From NCBI RefSeq assembly GCF_030268885.1, contig NZ_BSSA01000036.1:1-64000 (forward strand): DNA of 64,000 bases, read 5' to 3'. The position numbers were made by a program, and so were the translations under genes. How positions within the stretch are numbered: position 1 is the stretch's first letter; each line of letters opens with the position of its first letter. Source of the DNA: Kitasatospora phosalacinea. Lineage in GTDB: Bacteria > Actinomycetota > Actinomycetes > Streptomycetales > Streptomycetaceae. Shown here piece by piece: positions 28,006 through 37,079 of this stretch. The notes beneath the pieces are model-generated. The model worked only from the letters and a program-made list of their open reading frames with translations. It had not been told where the DNA came from and searched no databases.

Positions 28006-28503
28006 GTGACCCAGACCAACGATGACGTGACCTGGCTCACTCAGGACCACTACAACAAGCTCAAGGCCGAGCTTGACCACCTTACGGGGCCCTGGCGGAT
28101 CGAGATCGCCCAGAAGATCGAGGCCGCGCGCGAGGAGGGCGACCTCAAGGAGAACGCGGGCTACCACGCGGCCAAGGACGAGCAGGGCAAGACCGAGGCC
28201 CGGATCCGCCAGCTGACCCAGCTGCTGGAGCGGGCGAAGGTCGGCGAGGCTCCGGCCGACTCCGGCGTGGTGGCCCCCGGCATGCTGGTGAAGGTCGCCT
28301 TCGACGGCGACCCGGACGACACCATGGAGTTCCTGCTGGCCTCCCGCGAGGTCACCGACGGCGACATCGACGTCTACTCCCCGCAGTCGCCGCTGGGCCG
28401 GGCCATCATCGGCAAGTCGGTCGGCCAGGACGCCCAGTACGAGCTGCCGAACGGCAAGAAGGCCGGCGTGAAGATCGTCGACGCCAAGCCGTTCTCCGGC
28501 TGA
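28006..28503 (+). CDS. greA: Transcription elongation factor GreA
   Basis: 165 residues. The N-terminal coiled coil carries the acidic tip AREEGDLKENAGYHAAKDEQ that enters the RNA polymerase secondary channel and stimulates cleavage of backtracked RNA. The C-terminal FKBP-like domain ends with SPLGRAIIGKSVGQD. The start is GTG 28006 with GAGGAG 6 nt upstream. The leader of about 130 nt may begin near TTAGGCT (about 27876). Strong hairpin downstream. Confidence 0.95.
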   Translation: MTQTNDDVTWLTQDHYNKLKAELDHLTGPWRIEIAQKIEAAREEGDLKENAGYHAAKDEQGKTEARIRQLTQLLERAKVGEAPADSGVVAPGMLVKVAFDGDPDDTMEFLLASREVTDGDIDVYSPQSPLGRAIIGKSVGQDAQYELPNGKKAGVKIVDAKPFSG

Positions 28504-28513
28504 CCCTCGCACG

Positions 28514-28560
28514 CGCGACGACGGCCGCTCCCCCGGGTGGGGGGAGCGGCCGTCGTCGCG
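28514..28560 (+). terminator. Terminator of greA
   Basis: Perfect 20-bp stem (28514-28533 with 28541-28560) and a 7-nt loop, directly after greA and facing the convergent ABC operon. Confidence 0.95.
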
Positions 28561-28588
28561 TGCGGGGCGGCCGTCGTCGCGTGCGGAG
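28547..28588. repeat. 21-bp tandem duplication at the greA terminator
   Basis: The unit CGGCCGTCGTCGCGTGCGG plus 2 nt occurs twice in a row (28547 and 28568 starts). The right arm of the greA hairpin is thus duplicated, so two alternative stems can form. Confidence 0.7.
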
Positions 28589-28594
28589 CGGCGG

Positions 28595-29455
28595 TCAGCC
28601 CGCCGCGCGGCGGTACTTGCGCACCGCCAGCCAGGAGAAGACCGCCATGATGACGACCGACCAGACCACCGACACCAGCGCGGCGTGCTGCATCGGCCAG
28701 GAGTCCGGCACCGGGCCGAGCTGGTTGCCGAACAGGCTGCGGCAGGCCTGCACGGTGGCGGAGAACGGGTTCCAGTAGGCGACCGGCTGCAGCCAGTCCG
28801 GCATCGAGCTGACCGGCACGAAGGCGTTGGAGACGAAGGTCAGCGGGAACAGCCAGATCAGGCCGGCCGAGGTGGCCGCCTCGGGGCTGCGCACCGACAG
28901 GCCGATCAGCGCGCCGATCCAGGAGAAGGCGTAGCCGAGCAGCAGCAGCAGGCCGAACGCGGCGAGCATGTCGAGCACGCCGTTGTGGATCCGCCAGCCG
29001 ACCAGCAGCGCGACCAGCGAGAGCACGACCAGGATGAACGCGGTCTGCACCAGGTCGGCCAGGGTGCGCCCGGTGAGCACCGCGGCCCGGGACATCGGCA
29101 GCGAGCGGAACCGGTCGACCAGGCCCTTGGTCATGTCCTCCGCGATGCCGGCCGAGGCGCCGGCCACCGCGAAGGTGACAGTCTGCGCGAAGATGCCGGC
29201 CATCAGGTACTCGATGTACGTCTGGTGGCTGGGCTGGGCGCCGGGGATCGCGATCGCGCCGCCCATGACGTACGAGAACAGCAGCACGAACATGACCGGC
29301 TGCATGAGCCCGAAGACCACGATCTCGGGGATCCGGGTCATCCGGCGCAGGTTGCGCTTGGCGACCACCCAGGAGTCGTGGGCGGTGGCGGCGACGCCGC
29401 GCCGCGGGGTGACGGGGGCGCCGCCGATGGCGCCCCGGGTGTCGGCGAGTGTCAT
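28595..29455 (-). CDS. ABC-2 type exporter permease (DrrB-like)
   Basis: 286 residues with six membrane segments of the ABC-2 family and the conserved middle motif AEDMTKGLVDRFRSLPMSR. It pairs with the ATPase encoded 1 nt upstream and resembles the daunorubicin-resistance DrrB class of lipid/drug exporters. Substrate unknown. The ATG overlaps the end region of the ATPase gene with only 1 nt between stop and start, so translation is coupled. Confidence 0.9.
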   Translation of the reverse strand: MTLADTRGAIGGAPVTPRRGVAATAHDSWVVAKRNLRRMTRIPEIVVFGLMQPVMFVLLFSYVMGGAIAIPGAQPSHQTYIEYLMAGIFAQTVTFAVAGASAGIAEDMTKGLVDRFRSLPMSRAAVLTGRTLADLVQTAFILVVLSLVALLVGWRIHNGVLDMLAAFGLLLLLGYAFSWIGALIGLSVRSPEAATSAGLIWLFPLTFVSNAFVPVSSMPDWLQPVAYWNPFSATVQACRSLFGNQLGPVPDSWPMQHAALVSVVWSVVIMAVFSWLAVRKYRRAAG

Positions 29456-29456
29456 C

Positions 29457-30476
29457 TCAGGCGTCCTTCCCCTGGCCGCGGCGGCCCTTCCCGGCCTTCG
29501 CCGGTGCGCCGTCCTCCTCGTCCCCGTCCGCCCCGCCCTCGGTGACGTGGCCGGTGAGGGAGAGGAAGACGTCGTCCAGGGTCGGGCGGCGCAGGCCGAT
29601 GTCGTCGATCTCGATGGAGCGGGCGTCCAGTTCGCGGATGGCGTCGGCCAGCACGCGGGCGCCGCCGCTGACCGGGACGGTGATCCGGCGGGTGTTCTTC
29701 TCCACCACCGGGTCGCCCTTGGCGTACGGGGTGAGCGCGGCGACGGCCTCGGGGACGAGGTCGGCGGCGCGGACGACCACCTCGATCCGCTCGCCGCCGA
29801 TCTGGCGCTTGAGCTCGTCGGCGGTGCCGCGGGCGATCACCTTGCCGTGGTCGACCACCGCGATGTCGTGGGCGAGGCGGTCGGCCTCCTCCAGGTACTG
29901 GGTGGTGAGCAGCAGGGTGGTGCCCTGGTCGACCAGGGTCTCGATGACCTCCCAGAGGGCGATCCGGTTGCGCGGGTCGAGGCCGGTGGTGGGTTCGTCG
30001 AGGAACATCACCGGGGGCCGGACGACCAGCGCGGCGGCCAGGTCGAGGCGGCGGCGCATGCCGCCGGAGTAGGTCTTGGCGGTGCGGTCCATCGCCTCGG
30101 AGAGGTTGAACCACTCCAGCAGCTCCAGGGCCCGCCTCTTCGCGTCGCGGGCGCTCATCTGGTAGAGCTCGCCGACCATCTGGAGGTTCTCGCGGCCGGT
30201 GAGGTACTCGTCGACGGCCGCGTACTGGCCGGAGAGGCCGATCAGGCTGCGCACCTTGTTGGGGTGCTTGAGGACGTCGACCCCGGCCACGGTGGCCCGG
30301 CCGGAGTCCGGTTGGAGCAGGGTGGTCAGCACCCGGACGGTGGTGGTCTTGCCCGCGCCGTTGGGGCCGAGCAGCCCGAGCACGGTGCCCTCCGGCACGT
30401 CCAGGCTCACGCCGTCCAGGGCGCGGACGTCACCGAAGGTCTTGACCAGGTTCTCGGCTTCGATGGCTGCCGCCAT
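29457..30476 (-). CDS. ABC exporter ATP-binding protein (DrrA-like)
   Basis: 339 residues. Walker A GLLGPNGAGKTTTVRVL, signature YSGGMRRRLDLAAAL, Walker B VMFLDEPTTGLDP and an H-loop-like switch region (LLLTTQYLEEADRLAHD) are intact. The C-terminal extension RRPTLDDVFLSLTGH is typical of the DrrA daunorubicin-resistance family, followed by a Lys-rich tail. Drives the DrrB-like permease. Two GATA-centred palindromes upstream suggest control by a PadR- or TetR-type repressor. Confidence 0.95.
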   Translation of the reverse strand: MAAAIEAENLVKTFGDVRALDGVSLDVPEGTVLGLLGPNGAGKTTTVRVLTTLLQPDSGRATVAGVDVLKHPNKVRSLIGLSGQYAAVDEYLTGRENLQMVGELYQMSARDAKRRALELLEWFNLSEAMDRTAKTYSGGMRRRLDLAAALVVRPPVMFLDEPTTGLDPRNRIALWEVIETLVDQGTTLLLTTQYLEEADRLAHDIAVVDHGKVIARGTADELKRQIGGERIEVVVRAADLVPEAVAALTPYAKGDPVVEKNTRRITVPVSGGARVLADAIRELDARSIEIDDIGLRRPTLDDVFLSLTGHVTEGGADGDEEDGAPAKAGKGRRGQGKDA

Positions 30477-30557
30477 GGGCCTGCCTCATCTCCTGATGCG
30501 AGTCGGTTATGCGGGGGAATCATCCGATTTGTTACCCGAGCCCACCTGCGGCGAAGC

Positions 30558-30599
30558 TCGCGATACATCGCAAGATGCTGTCACTCGCGATATATCGCG
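30558..30599. promoter_or_regulatory. Tandem palindromic operators of the DrrAB-type exporter
   Basis: Site B is a perfect 14-bp palindrome CGCGATATATCGCG (30586-30599). Site A, TCGCGATACATCGCA (30558-30572), is the same motif with one asymmetric base. Their centres are 27 bp apart, about 90-110 nt upstream of the ATPase start. Such GATA/TATC dyads are bound by PadR-family repressors that control drug-exporter operons. No padR gene is adjacent. Confidence 0.7.
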
Positions 30600-30672
30600 T
30601 CAAGCGCTGCAGGTGAGGCGGGTCACAGCATGCCGGACACCACTGACAACCCCCGCCGGCCCCGGCCCGGCC

Positions 30673-31884
30673 TCAGCGGCTGACCACGTACCCGGCCTCG
30701 CGCAGCTCCCCGATCACCGCCGCGCAGTGCTCGGGCCCCTTGGTCTCCAGGTGCAGGTCCACCTCGACCTCGGTCAGGCCCAGCTGCGGGTCGATCCGCA
30801 CGTGCGCGACGTCCAGCACGTTGGCGTCCACCCTGCCCAGCACGGACAGCAGGTCGGCCAGCGCGCCCGGCCGGTCGAACAGCCGCACCCGCAGCGACAG
30901 GTAGCGGCCCGCCGCGGCCAGGCCGTGCCGCAGCACCCGCTGCATCAGCTGCGGGTCGATGTTGCCGCCGGAGAGCACCGCCACCACCGGCCCCTCGAAC
31001 CGGCCCGGCTCGGCGAGCAGCGCGGCGATCGGCGCCGCCCCGGCGGGCTCGACCACCAGCTTGAGCCGCTCCAGGCCGACCAGCAGCGAGCGGGAGAGCG
31101 CGTCCTCGGAGACCGTCACCACGCCGTCCGCGAGCGCGTTCACCACCTCGAACGGGATGTCCCCGGGGCGGCCGACCATGATGCCGTCCGCCATGGTCGC
31201 GTACCGCTCCAGCGTGACCGGGCGCCCCGCCGCCAGCGACAGCGGGTACGCGGCCGCCGCCGCGGCCTGCACCCCGACCACCTTGACGTCCGGGCGCAGC
31301 GCCTTGACCGCGATCGCCACGCCCGCCAGCAGCCCGCCGCCGCCGGTGCCGACCAGCACGGTGCGCACCTCGGGGCACTGCTCCAGGATCTCCAGCCCCA
31401 GGGTGGCCTGACCGGTGATCACGTCCCAGTGGTCGAAGGGGTGGATGAACGCCGCACCGGTCGTCTCGGCGTACGCGTGGGCGGCCTGCAGCGCCTGGTC
31501 GACGTTGGCGCCGTGCAGCCGGACCTCGGCCCCGTACTCGCGGGTGGCGGCGACCTTCGGCAGCGGTGCGCCCACCGGCATGAACACGGTCGAGCGCACC
31601 CCCAGCAGCGCGGCGGCCAGCGCCACGCCCTGCGCGTGGTTGCCCGCGCTGGCGGCGACCACCCCGGCGGCCCGCTCGACCGGGGACAGCCCGGCGATCC
31701 GCACGTACGCGCCGCGCAGCTTGAACGAGCCGGTGCGCTGCAGGTTCTCGCACTTGAGGTGGACGGGCGTCCCGGCCACCGCGGAGAGGTGGCGGCTGGT
31801 CTGCATGGGGGTGACCCGGGCCACCCCGGCCAGCATCTTCTGCGCGCCCCGGACGTCGTCCACCGTGATCGGCCACCTGTGCAT
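30673..31884 (-). CDS. ilvA: Threonine ammonia-lyase (threonine dehydratase)
   Basis: 403 residues, PLP-dependent fold type II. It deaminates threonine to 2-oxobutyrate, the precursor for isoleucine and odd-chain acyl units. The PLP lysine is in RTGSFKLRGAY, the phosphate loop is GTGGGGLLAGVA, and a single C-terminal ACT domain (YLSLRVRLFDRPGALADLL) makes it the shorter catabolic-type/actinobacterial form. ATG 31884 is chosen (MHRWPITVDDVRGAQ); the frame to 32034 has no site and overlaps the MarR gene's promoter region. Confidence 0.9.
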   Translation of the reverse strand: MHRWPITVDDVRGAQKMLAGVARVTPMQTSRHLSAVAGTPVHLKCENLQRTGSFKLRGAYVRIAGLSPVERAAGVVAASAGNHAQGVALAAALLGVRSTVFMPVGAPLPKVAATREYGAEVRLHGANVDQALQAAHAYAETTGAAFIHPFDHWDVITGQATLGLEILEQCPEVRTVLVGTGGGGLLAGVAIAVKALRPDVKVVGVQAAAAAAYPLSLAAGRPVTLERYATMADGIMVGRPGDIPFEVVNALADGVVTVSEDALSRSLLVGLERLKLVVEPAGAAPIAALLAEPGRFEGPVVAVLSGGNIDPQLMQRVLRHGLAAAGRYLSLRVRLFDRPGALADLLSVLGRVDANVLDVAHVRIDPQLGLTEVEVDLHLETKGPEHCAAVIGELREAGYVVSR

Positions 31885-31974
31885 GGCAGTCAGCCTAGGG
31901 CGCGCACTGTTCCGGTGTTCGCCCGGCGCGCGTACGCTGCTGGTCACGAGTCGCCCGCACCCCCGTGAGCCGCG

Positions 31975-32424
31975 ATGAGCCAGCCTGCACCCGATCCCTC
32001 CGCCGACCCCGACGGCTTCGACCCCGAACGTCAACTCCCTTACCAGGTCGCGGTGTTCGCGCGGCGGATCAGTGTCGCCGGGGAGCTCGACCGGGCCGCG
32101 TTCCTGCTGCTGGAGCAGCTGGCCGCCACCGGCCCGGCGAACGTGAAGACGCTGGCCGCGGAGCTCGGGGTGGACTCCTCGACGGTGACCCGGCAGGCCG
32201 CGCCGCTGCTGCGCGAGCGGCTGGTGGCGCGGCTGCCCTACCCGGCGGACCGGCGGGCGGTGCGGCTGGCGCTGACGCCGCTGGGGGCCGGGCGGCTGGC
32301 CCAGGTCCGCCAGCGGCGGCGGGAGTTGATCGCCGAGCTGACGGCGGGGTGGACGGCCGGGGAGCGGGCGGTGTTCTGCGCGCTGCTGACCCGGTTCAAC
32401 GACGGTCTGCTGGACCGCCGTTGA
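31975..32424 (+). CDS. MarR-family transcriptional regulator
   Basis: 149 residues with the winged HTH AANVKTLAAELGVDSSTVTR-type core (VKTLAAELGVDSSTVTRQAA), wing (RLPYPADRRAVRLALTPLG) and dimerising end helices. Divergent from ilvA with 90 nt between. Target unknown. Confidence 0.85.
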   Translation: MSQPAPDPSADPDGFDPERQLPYQVAVFARRISVAGELDRAAFLLLEQLAATGPANVKTLAAELGVDSSTVTRQAAPLLRERLVARLPYPADRRAVRLALTPLGAGRLAQVRQRRRELIAELTAGWTAGERAVFCALLTRFNDGLLDRR

Positions 32425-32446
32425 ACCGGCGGCGGGCGGCGGCCGG

Positions 32447-33601
32447 TCAGCCGAGCGCCTGCTCCAGGTCGGCGAGCAGGTCGGTGGCGGACTCGATGCC
32501 GACCGAGATCCGCACCAGGTCGGCGGGCACCTCCAGCGGGGAGCCGGCCGCGGAGGCGTGGGTCATCCGCCCGGGGTGCTCGATCAGCGACTCGACGCCG
32601 CCCAACGACTCGCCCAGGGTGAAGAGCTCGGCCCGGTTGCAGACCTCGACGGCGGCCTGCTCGCCGCCCGCGACGCGGAAGGACACCATGCCGCCGAAGG
32701 CCTTCATCTGCTTGGCGGCGACGTCGTGCCCGGGGTGGGTGGGCAGGCCCGGGTAGAGCACCTGCGTCACCTTCGGGTGGTTCGACAGCAGTTCGGCGAC
32801 CTTCTCGGCGTTCTCCGAGTGCCGGTCCATCCGGACGCCGAGCGTCTTGATGCCGCGCAGCACCAGCCAGGCGTCGAACGGCCCGGCGACCGCGCCCATC
32901 GCGTTCTGGTGGTAGGCGACCTCCTCGGCCAGGCCGGGGTCGGCGACCACCAGGGCGCCGCCGACCACGTCGGAGTGCCCGCCCATGTACTTGGTGGTGG
33001 AGTGCACCACCACGTCGGCGCCGAAGGAGATCGGCTGCTGCAGGTAGGGGCTGGCGAAGGTGTTGTCGACGACCAGCTTCGCCCCGGCGGCGTGCGCGAT
33101 CTCCGCGACGGCGGCGAGGTCGGTGATGCCGAGCAGCGGGTTGGAGGGGGTCTCCACCCACACCGCGCGGGTGGTCGGGCGGATCGCCTCGCGGACCTTC
33201 TCGGGGTGGTGGGTGTCGGCGACGGAGAACTCGACGCCCCAGCGGGTCAGCACCTTGGCGAACAGCCGGAAGGTGCCGCCGTACGCGTCGTTCGGGATGA
33301 CGATGTGGTCGCCGGGCTTGAGCAGGGTGCGCAGCAGGGTGTCCTCGGCGGCCAGCCCGGAGGCGAAGGCGAGGCCGCGTGCGCCGCCCTCGATCGCGGC
33401 CAGGCACTCCTCCAGCGCGGTGCGGGTGGGGTTGGCGGAGCGGCTGTACTCGTAGCCCTCGCGCAGTCCGCCGACGCCGTCCTGCTTGTAGGTGGACACC
33501 TGGTAGATCGGCGTCACGACTGCCCCGGTCCGGGGGTCCGCTTCCTGGCCCGCGTGGATGGCGAGGGTCTCGAAGCCGTGGGAAAGCTGGTGCTCGGTCA
33601 T
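32447..33601 (-). CDS. metB: Cystathionine gamma-synthase
   Basis: 384 residues, Cys/Met metabolism PLP enzyme (fold type I). It condenses an O-acylhomoserine with cysteine to cystathionine in methionine synthesis; cystathionine gamma-lyase is the alternative and is hard to exclude from sequence. The PLP lysine is in VVHSTTKYMGGHSDVVGG, and SRSANPTRTALEECLA and the C-terminal ESLGGVESLIEHP are intact. ATG 33601 (MTEHQLSHGFETLAIHAGQE) is the family N-terminus; no strong ribosome-binding site precedes it. Convergent with the MarR gene. Confidence 0.85.
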   Translation of the reverse strand: MTEHQLSHGFETLAIHAGQEADPRTGAVVTPIYQVSTYKQDGVGGLREGYEYSRSANPTRTALEECLAAIEGGARGLAFASGLAAEDTLLRTLLKPGDHIVIPNDAYGGTFRLFAKVLTRWGVEFSVADTHHPEKVREAIRPTTRAVWVETPSNPLLGITDLAAVAEIAHAAGAKLVVDNTFASPYLQQPISFGADVVVHSTTKYMGGHSDVVGGALVVADPGLAEEVAYHQNAMGAVAGPFDAWLVLRGIKTLGVRMDRHSENAEKVAELLSNHPKVTQVLYPGLPTHPGHDVAAKQMKAFGGMVSFRVAGGEQAAVEVCNRAELFTLGESLGGVESLIEHPGRMTHASAAGSPLEVPADLVRISVGIESATDLLADLEQALG

Positions 33602-33743
33602 GCAGCCGAGCCTAGTGCGGCGGAGGGGGCCCGGGTGGCCCGCGGGGCGGCGTTTCCGTGACCCGAAAGACCTCGCTGCGGAACAGGTCGCACCAGTACG
33701 ATCAGCCGTCCCGTACACATGATCGATGCTGGGGGAACCCGGA

Positions 33744-35393
33744 ATGTCCACGGAGCGCACCGGTATGCGCACCTCCACCCGGGCGCTGGTCGCCGTCGCC
33801 CTGCTGGCCGGGTTCTACCTGCTCGCGGCGGCCGTCGTGGTCGGCCTGGTCTGGCTGAACGTCGAACTGGTCGTCAACTCCGACCGCCTCCACGGCGGCA
33901 TGGTCAAGCTGTGGCTGCTGAGCGCCGCCATCGCCTACCCGGTGCTGCGGGTGGTGTTCCTGACCCGCCGCCCGCGCTCCGACCACCGCGAGGGGCTGGT
34001 GCTGACCCGCGAGCAGCAGCCCGAGCTGTGGGCCCGGGTGGACCGGATCACCGAGGCCACCGGCGTCCGCGGCCCCGCCGAGATCCGGCTGGTCCCGAAC
34101 GTCAACGCGTACGTCTCCGAGGAGACCCGGCTGCTCGGCCTCGTCCCCGGCCCGCGCCGCCTCGCGGTCGGCGCCCCGCTGCTGATGGGCCTCACCGAGG
34201 CCGAGCTGGACTCGGTGCTCGCCCACGAGTTCGGCCACTACGCCAACAACGACGTCCGCCTCGGCGCCGTCACCGTGGCCGGCCACAACGCCCTGGTGCA
34301 CTCCATCGCCACCCTGCACCGGCGCGCCGACCAGCACCGGGCCCAGAAGGCCGCCGAGATCGCCGAGGACAACGCCTACCGGGCCGCCAGGGGCCGCGGC
34401 GCCCGCGACGAGGACCCGGGCAACGGCGGCGTCGAACGCGTCCTGGCCAAGCTGTTCACCCAGTACGCCAAGCTGTACTTCCGGGTCACCGAATCGGTGC
34501 GCCGCCAGCAGGAGTTCGCCGCCGACCGGCACGCCGCCGAGATCGCCGGCCGGGACGCCACCGGCGCCGCGCTGCGCCGCGTCCCGGCGCTCGGCGCCGC
34601 CCAGGGCTTCTACCTGGACCGCTACGCCACCATGGGCTGGTCGGCCGGCCTGCTGCCGCTGCCCGGCCAGTTCTACGGCGGCCTCGCGCACCTGCTGGCC
34701 GACCCGGAGCGGCGCGAGGAGCTCGCGAGGATGGGCCTCGACCTGCCCGAGAAGGAGGCCGGCCCGTACGACTCGCACCCGCCGATCCGGCAGCGGGTCG
34801 CCGCGGTGGAGGCGCTGCCCGACACCCCCGGCCTGCCGGGCCTCGGCTCGGAGCGGCCCGCGCTGGGCCTGCTGCGCGACGCCGAGCGCCTGCTCGCCGA
34901 GCTGGAGATGCTCGAACTCGTCCCCGAGGCCGCCACCAAGCGCCGCGTCGACTGGCCGGACCTGGTCCACGAGACCCTGCTGGCGCACGCCCGCGAGCAG
35001 GCCCAGCCGATCCTGCGGGCGCTGACCGGCATCGGCCTGCACGGCACCGTGGAGGCCATGCTGGACGCCCTGGAGGCGGGCCGCGGGCCGGAGATCGCCG
35101 CGCAGCTGCCGCAGAGCGAGCAGGCCGCGCAGGCCACCGGCCGGGCCGCCCGGGAGTTCCACCGCGGCCTGCTGCGCGAGGCGCTGGAGTCGCTGACCGT
35201 CCTGGCCCTGACCACCGACCGGCGCGCCCGCTGGGAGCTGTCCTGGAGCCGCCCGGCCGCCCTGGTGCTGCCCGGCGACGCCGCCGAGCGGCTGCCCGGC
35301 GCGCTGGACGCCGCGGTCGCCGCCGACCCCGACACCGCCCCGCTGCGCACCCTGCTGGCCGAGGCCGCGGCCCCCGTGCCCGCCTCGTCCTGA
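33744..35393 (+). CDS. M48-family zinc metalloprotease, membrane-bound
   Basis: 549 residues. Two N-terminal membrane segments (residues 18-40 and 54-74), then an M48 peptidase domain with HEFGH at 161-165 and the third zinc-ligand region EFAADRHAAEIAG. The C-terminal 230 residues are an unrecognised helical extension. It probably degrades membrane or surface proteins, as HtpX/Ste24-type proteases do. GGGGGA lies 8 nt before the ATG at 33744. The next gene follows 31 nt later. Confidence 0.9.
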   Translation: MSTERTGMRTSTRALVAVALLAGFYLLAAAVVVGLVWLNVELVVNSDRLHGGMVKLWLLSAAIAYPVLRVVFLTRRPRSDHREGLVLTREQQPELWARVDRITEATGVRGPAEIRLVPNVNAYVSEETRLLGLVPGPRRLAVGAPLLMGLTEAELDSVLAHEFGHYANNDVRLGAVTVAGHNALVHSIATLHRRADQHRAQKAAEIAEDNAYRAARGRGARDEDPGNGGVERVLAKLFTQYAKLYFRVTESVRRQQEFAADRHAAEIAGRDATGAALRRVPALGAAQGFYLDRYATMGWSAGLLPLPGQFYGGLAHLLADPERREELARMGLDLPEKEAGPYDSHPPIRQRVAAVEALPDTPGLPGLGSERPALGLLRDAERLLAELEMLELVPEAATKRRVDWPDLVHETLLAHAREQAQPILRALTGIGLHGTVEAMLDALEAGRGPEIAAQLPQSEQAAQATGRAAREFHRGLLREALESLTVLALTTDRRARWELSWSRPAALVLPGDAAERLPGALDAAVAADPDTAPLRTLLAEAAAPVPASS

Positions 35394-35424
35394 CGACCCA
35401 CCACCCCCTGGAGAACCGCCCCCG

Positions 35425-36591
35425 ATGGCCCGCCTGATCGTCATCATCCCGCTCCTGCTGCTGGTCGGCTTCAAGCTGGCCACCTGGCTGATGAAGCGCC
35501 GCACCGCCACCGTGGAGGCCGCCAACGCGGCCGCCCGGGCCGAGATCGCCCGGATCGAGGAGGCCACCCGGCCCACCATCGTCCCGTCCGAGCACGGCCT
35601 GGTCGCCCGCGCCGAACTGGTCGTCGACAACGGCCGGTTGACCGGCCCCGAGCTGGACGCCGCGCTGGCCGCCGCCACCGCGGGCGACTGGCGCCCGGCC
35701 GCCGAGCTGTTCGCCGCCGCCTCCGGCGACCGGGACCGCCGCTGGGGCCTGGTCGGCCGCTTCGGCGAGAACGCCGCCGAGGACGACGCCTGGCTGAGGG
35801 CCTGGCGCGCCGAGCGCCCCGAGGACGCGGACGCCGCGCTGATCACCCTCGACGCGACGATCGAGCTGGCCTGGAAGGTGCGCACCTCCAAGCGCGCCAG
35901 CGACGTCACCCGCGAGCAGTTCGACGTCTTCCACAAGATCCTCGGCGACGCGGTCGAGGCCGCCGCCGAGGCCGTCCGGCTGGCCGACCCGCAGGACCCG
36001 CTGCCGTTCGTCGGGCAGATCCCGATCGCGATGGGCCTGAGCTGGCCGCGCGAGCGCTTCCGCGCGTTGTGGACGGAGATCACCGACCGCGACCCGCACC
36101 ACTGGTCGGCGCACGTCAGCGCGCTGCAGTACTGGTGCGCCAAGTGGAGCGGCGGCCGCGGCGACCACACCCACCTGCACGCCTTCGCGGACGCCGCGAT
36201 CGCCGCCGCCCCGGCCGGCAGCCTGCTGACCGTGCTCAAGCTGCAGGCGTACTGGGAGCAGTTCGCCTACGACAAGGAGTACGCGTACGACGCCCCCGAG
36301 GTGCGCGCCGCGGCGGACGCGGTGCGGGCCGACCTCGCCGCCGCCGACCCGGCCAACCGCCGCCTGACCTACGTCCGCGGCTGGCTGGCGTACATGGACT
36401 ACCGGGCCGACCGGCCCGCCGAGGCGGTCGAGCAGTTCCGGGCGCTGGGGACGGCCGTGCCCGACCCGTGGGCCTCCTACTTCAACGACCCGATCGGCTC
36501 CTTCGTCGGCCACCGCGCGGGCGCCGTGCTCGAACTGCTGGCGGCCCGGGAGACCGCGGCGCAGGGGGCGGCGGTCCCGGCCGCCGGGTGA
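35425..36591 (+). CDS. Membrane-anchored helical-repeat protein, unknown function
   Basis: 388 residues. The N-terminal anchor ARLIVIIPLLLLVGFKLATW is followed by a coiled stretch and a helical, TPR-like body (LDAALAAATAGDWRPAAELF; RRLTYVRGWLAYMDYRADRP). I do not recognise a named family. It is 31 nt downstream of the M48 gene, cotranscribed and likely its partner. GGAG lies about 11 nt before the ATG. The hairpin at 36644-36675 follows. Confidence 0.75.
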   Translation: MARLIVIIPLLLLVGFKLATWLMKRRTATVEAANAAARAEIARIEEATRPTIVPSEHGLVARAELVVDNGRLTGPELDAALAAATAGDWRPAAELFAAASGDRDRRWGLVGRFGENAAEDDAWLRAWRAERPEDADAALITLDATIELAWKVRTSKRASDVTREQFDVFHKILGDAVEAAAEAVRLADPQDPLPFVGQIPIAMGLSWPRERFRALWTEITDRDPHHWSAHVSALQYWCAKWSGGRGDHTHLHAFADAAIAAAPAGSLLTVLKLQAYWEQFAYDKEYAYDAPEVRAAADAVRADLAAADPANRRLTYVRGWLAYMDYRADRPAEAVEQFRALGTAVPDPWASYFNDPIGSFVGHRAGAVLELLAARETAAQGAAVPAAG

Positions 36592-36643
36592 CCGTCCCGC
36601 GTCGCGCCCGCCCGGCCAGGTGCCGAGGATGGAAGGGTCAGCC

Positions 36644-36675
36644 GCGCCCCGTCGCCGAGCCCGGCGGCGGGGCGC
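36644..36675 (+). terminator. Terminator of the M48 protease operon
   Basis: Inverted repeat GCGCCCCGTCGCC (36644-36656) with GGCGGCGGGGCGC (36663-36675), one mismatch and a 6-nt loop, upstream of the cupin gene. Confidence 0.65.
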
Positions 36676-36704
36676 GGGTCGTTCTCGGCCGGAGGTGAGC
36701 GGTG

Positions 36705-37073
36705 ATGGCCGGGTTGGTGCGGATGAGTCTGGACGAACCGGAGGAGGTCCGCCCGTTCGAGGGCGGCAAGGGGCAGCTGGCCCTGGTGAACCTGGCGGCC
36801 GGCGGCGTCGGCCGGGCGGTGTTCGAGCCGGGCTGGCGCTGGTCGGAGCACGTGAGGCCGATCGTCGGCACGGACAGCTGCCAGGCCTCGCACGCCGGGT
36901 ACGTGATCTCCGGTCGGCTGCGGGTGGAGATGGACGACGGCGAGGCCGCGGAGTTCGGCGAGGGCGACTTCATGCTCTGCCCGCCCGGCCACGACGCCTG
37001 GGTGGTCGGCGACGTGCCCTGCGTGATGCTCGACTGGCAGGGCTACGCCGACTACGCGAAGCCGAAGGGCTGA
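36705..37073 (+). CDS. Cupin-domain protein
   Basis: 122 residues, a single small cupin barrel with metal-site-type residues in SHAGYVISGRLRVEMDDGEA and GEGDFMLCPPGHDAWVVGD. Probably a small metal-binding enzyme or sensor of unknown substrate. The ATG at 36705 has GGAGG 9 nt upstream; a GTG 3 nt earlier is possible. Convergent with the DUF1203 gene, 6 nt apart. Confidence 0.85.
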   Translation: MAGLVRMSLDEPEEVRPFEGGKGQLALVNLAAGGVGRAVFEPGWRWSEHVRPIVGTDSCQASHAGYVISGRLRVEMDDGEAAEFGEGDFMLCPPGHDAWVVGDVPCVMLDWQGYADYAKPKG

Positions 37074-37079
37074 GCCCGC

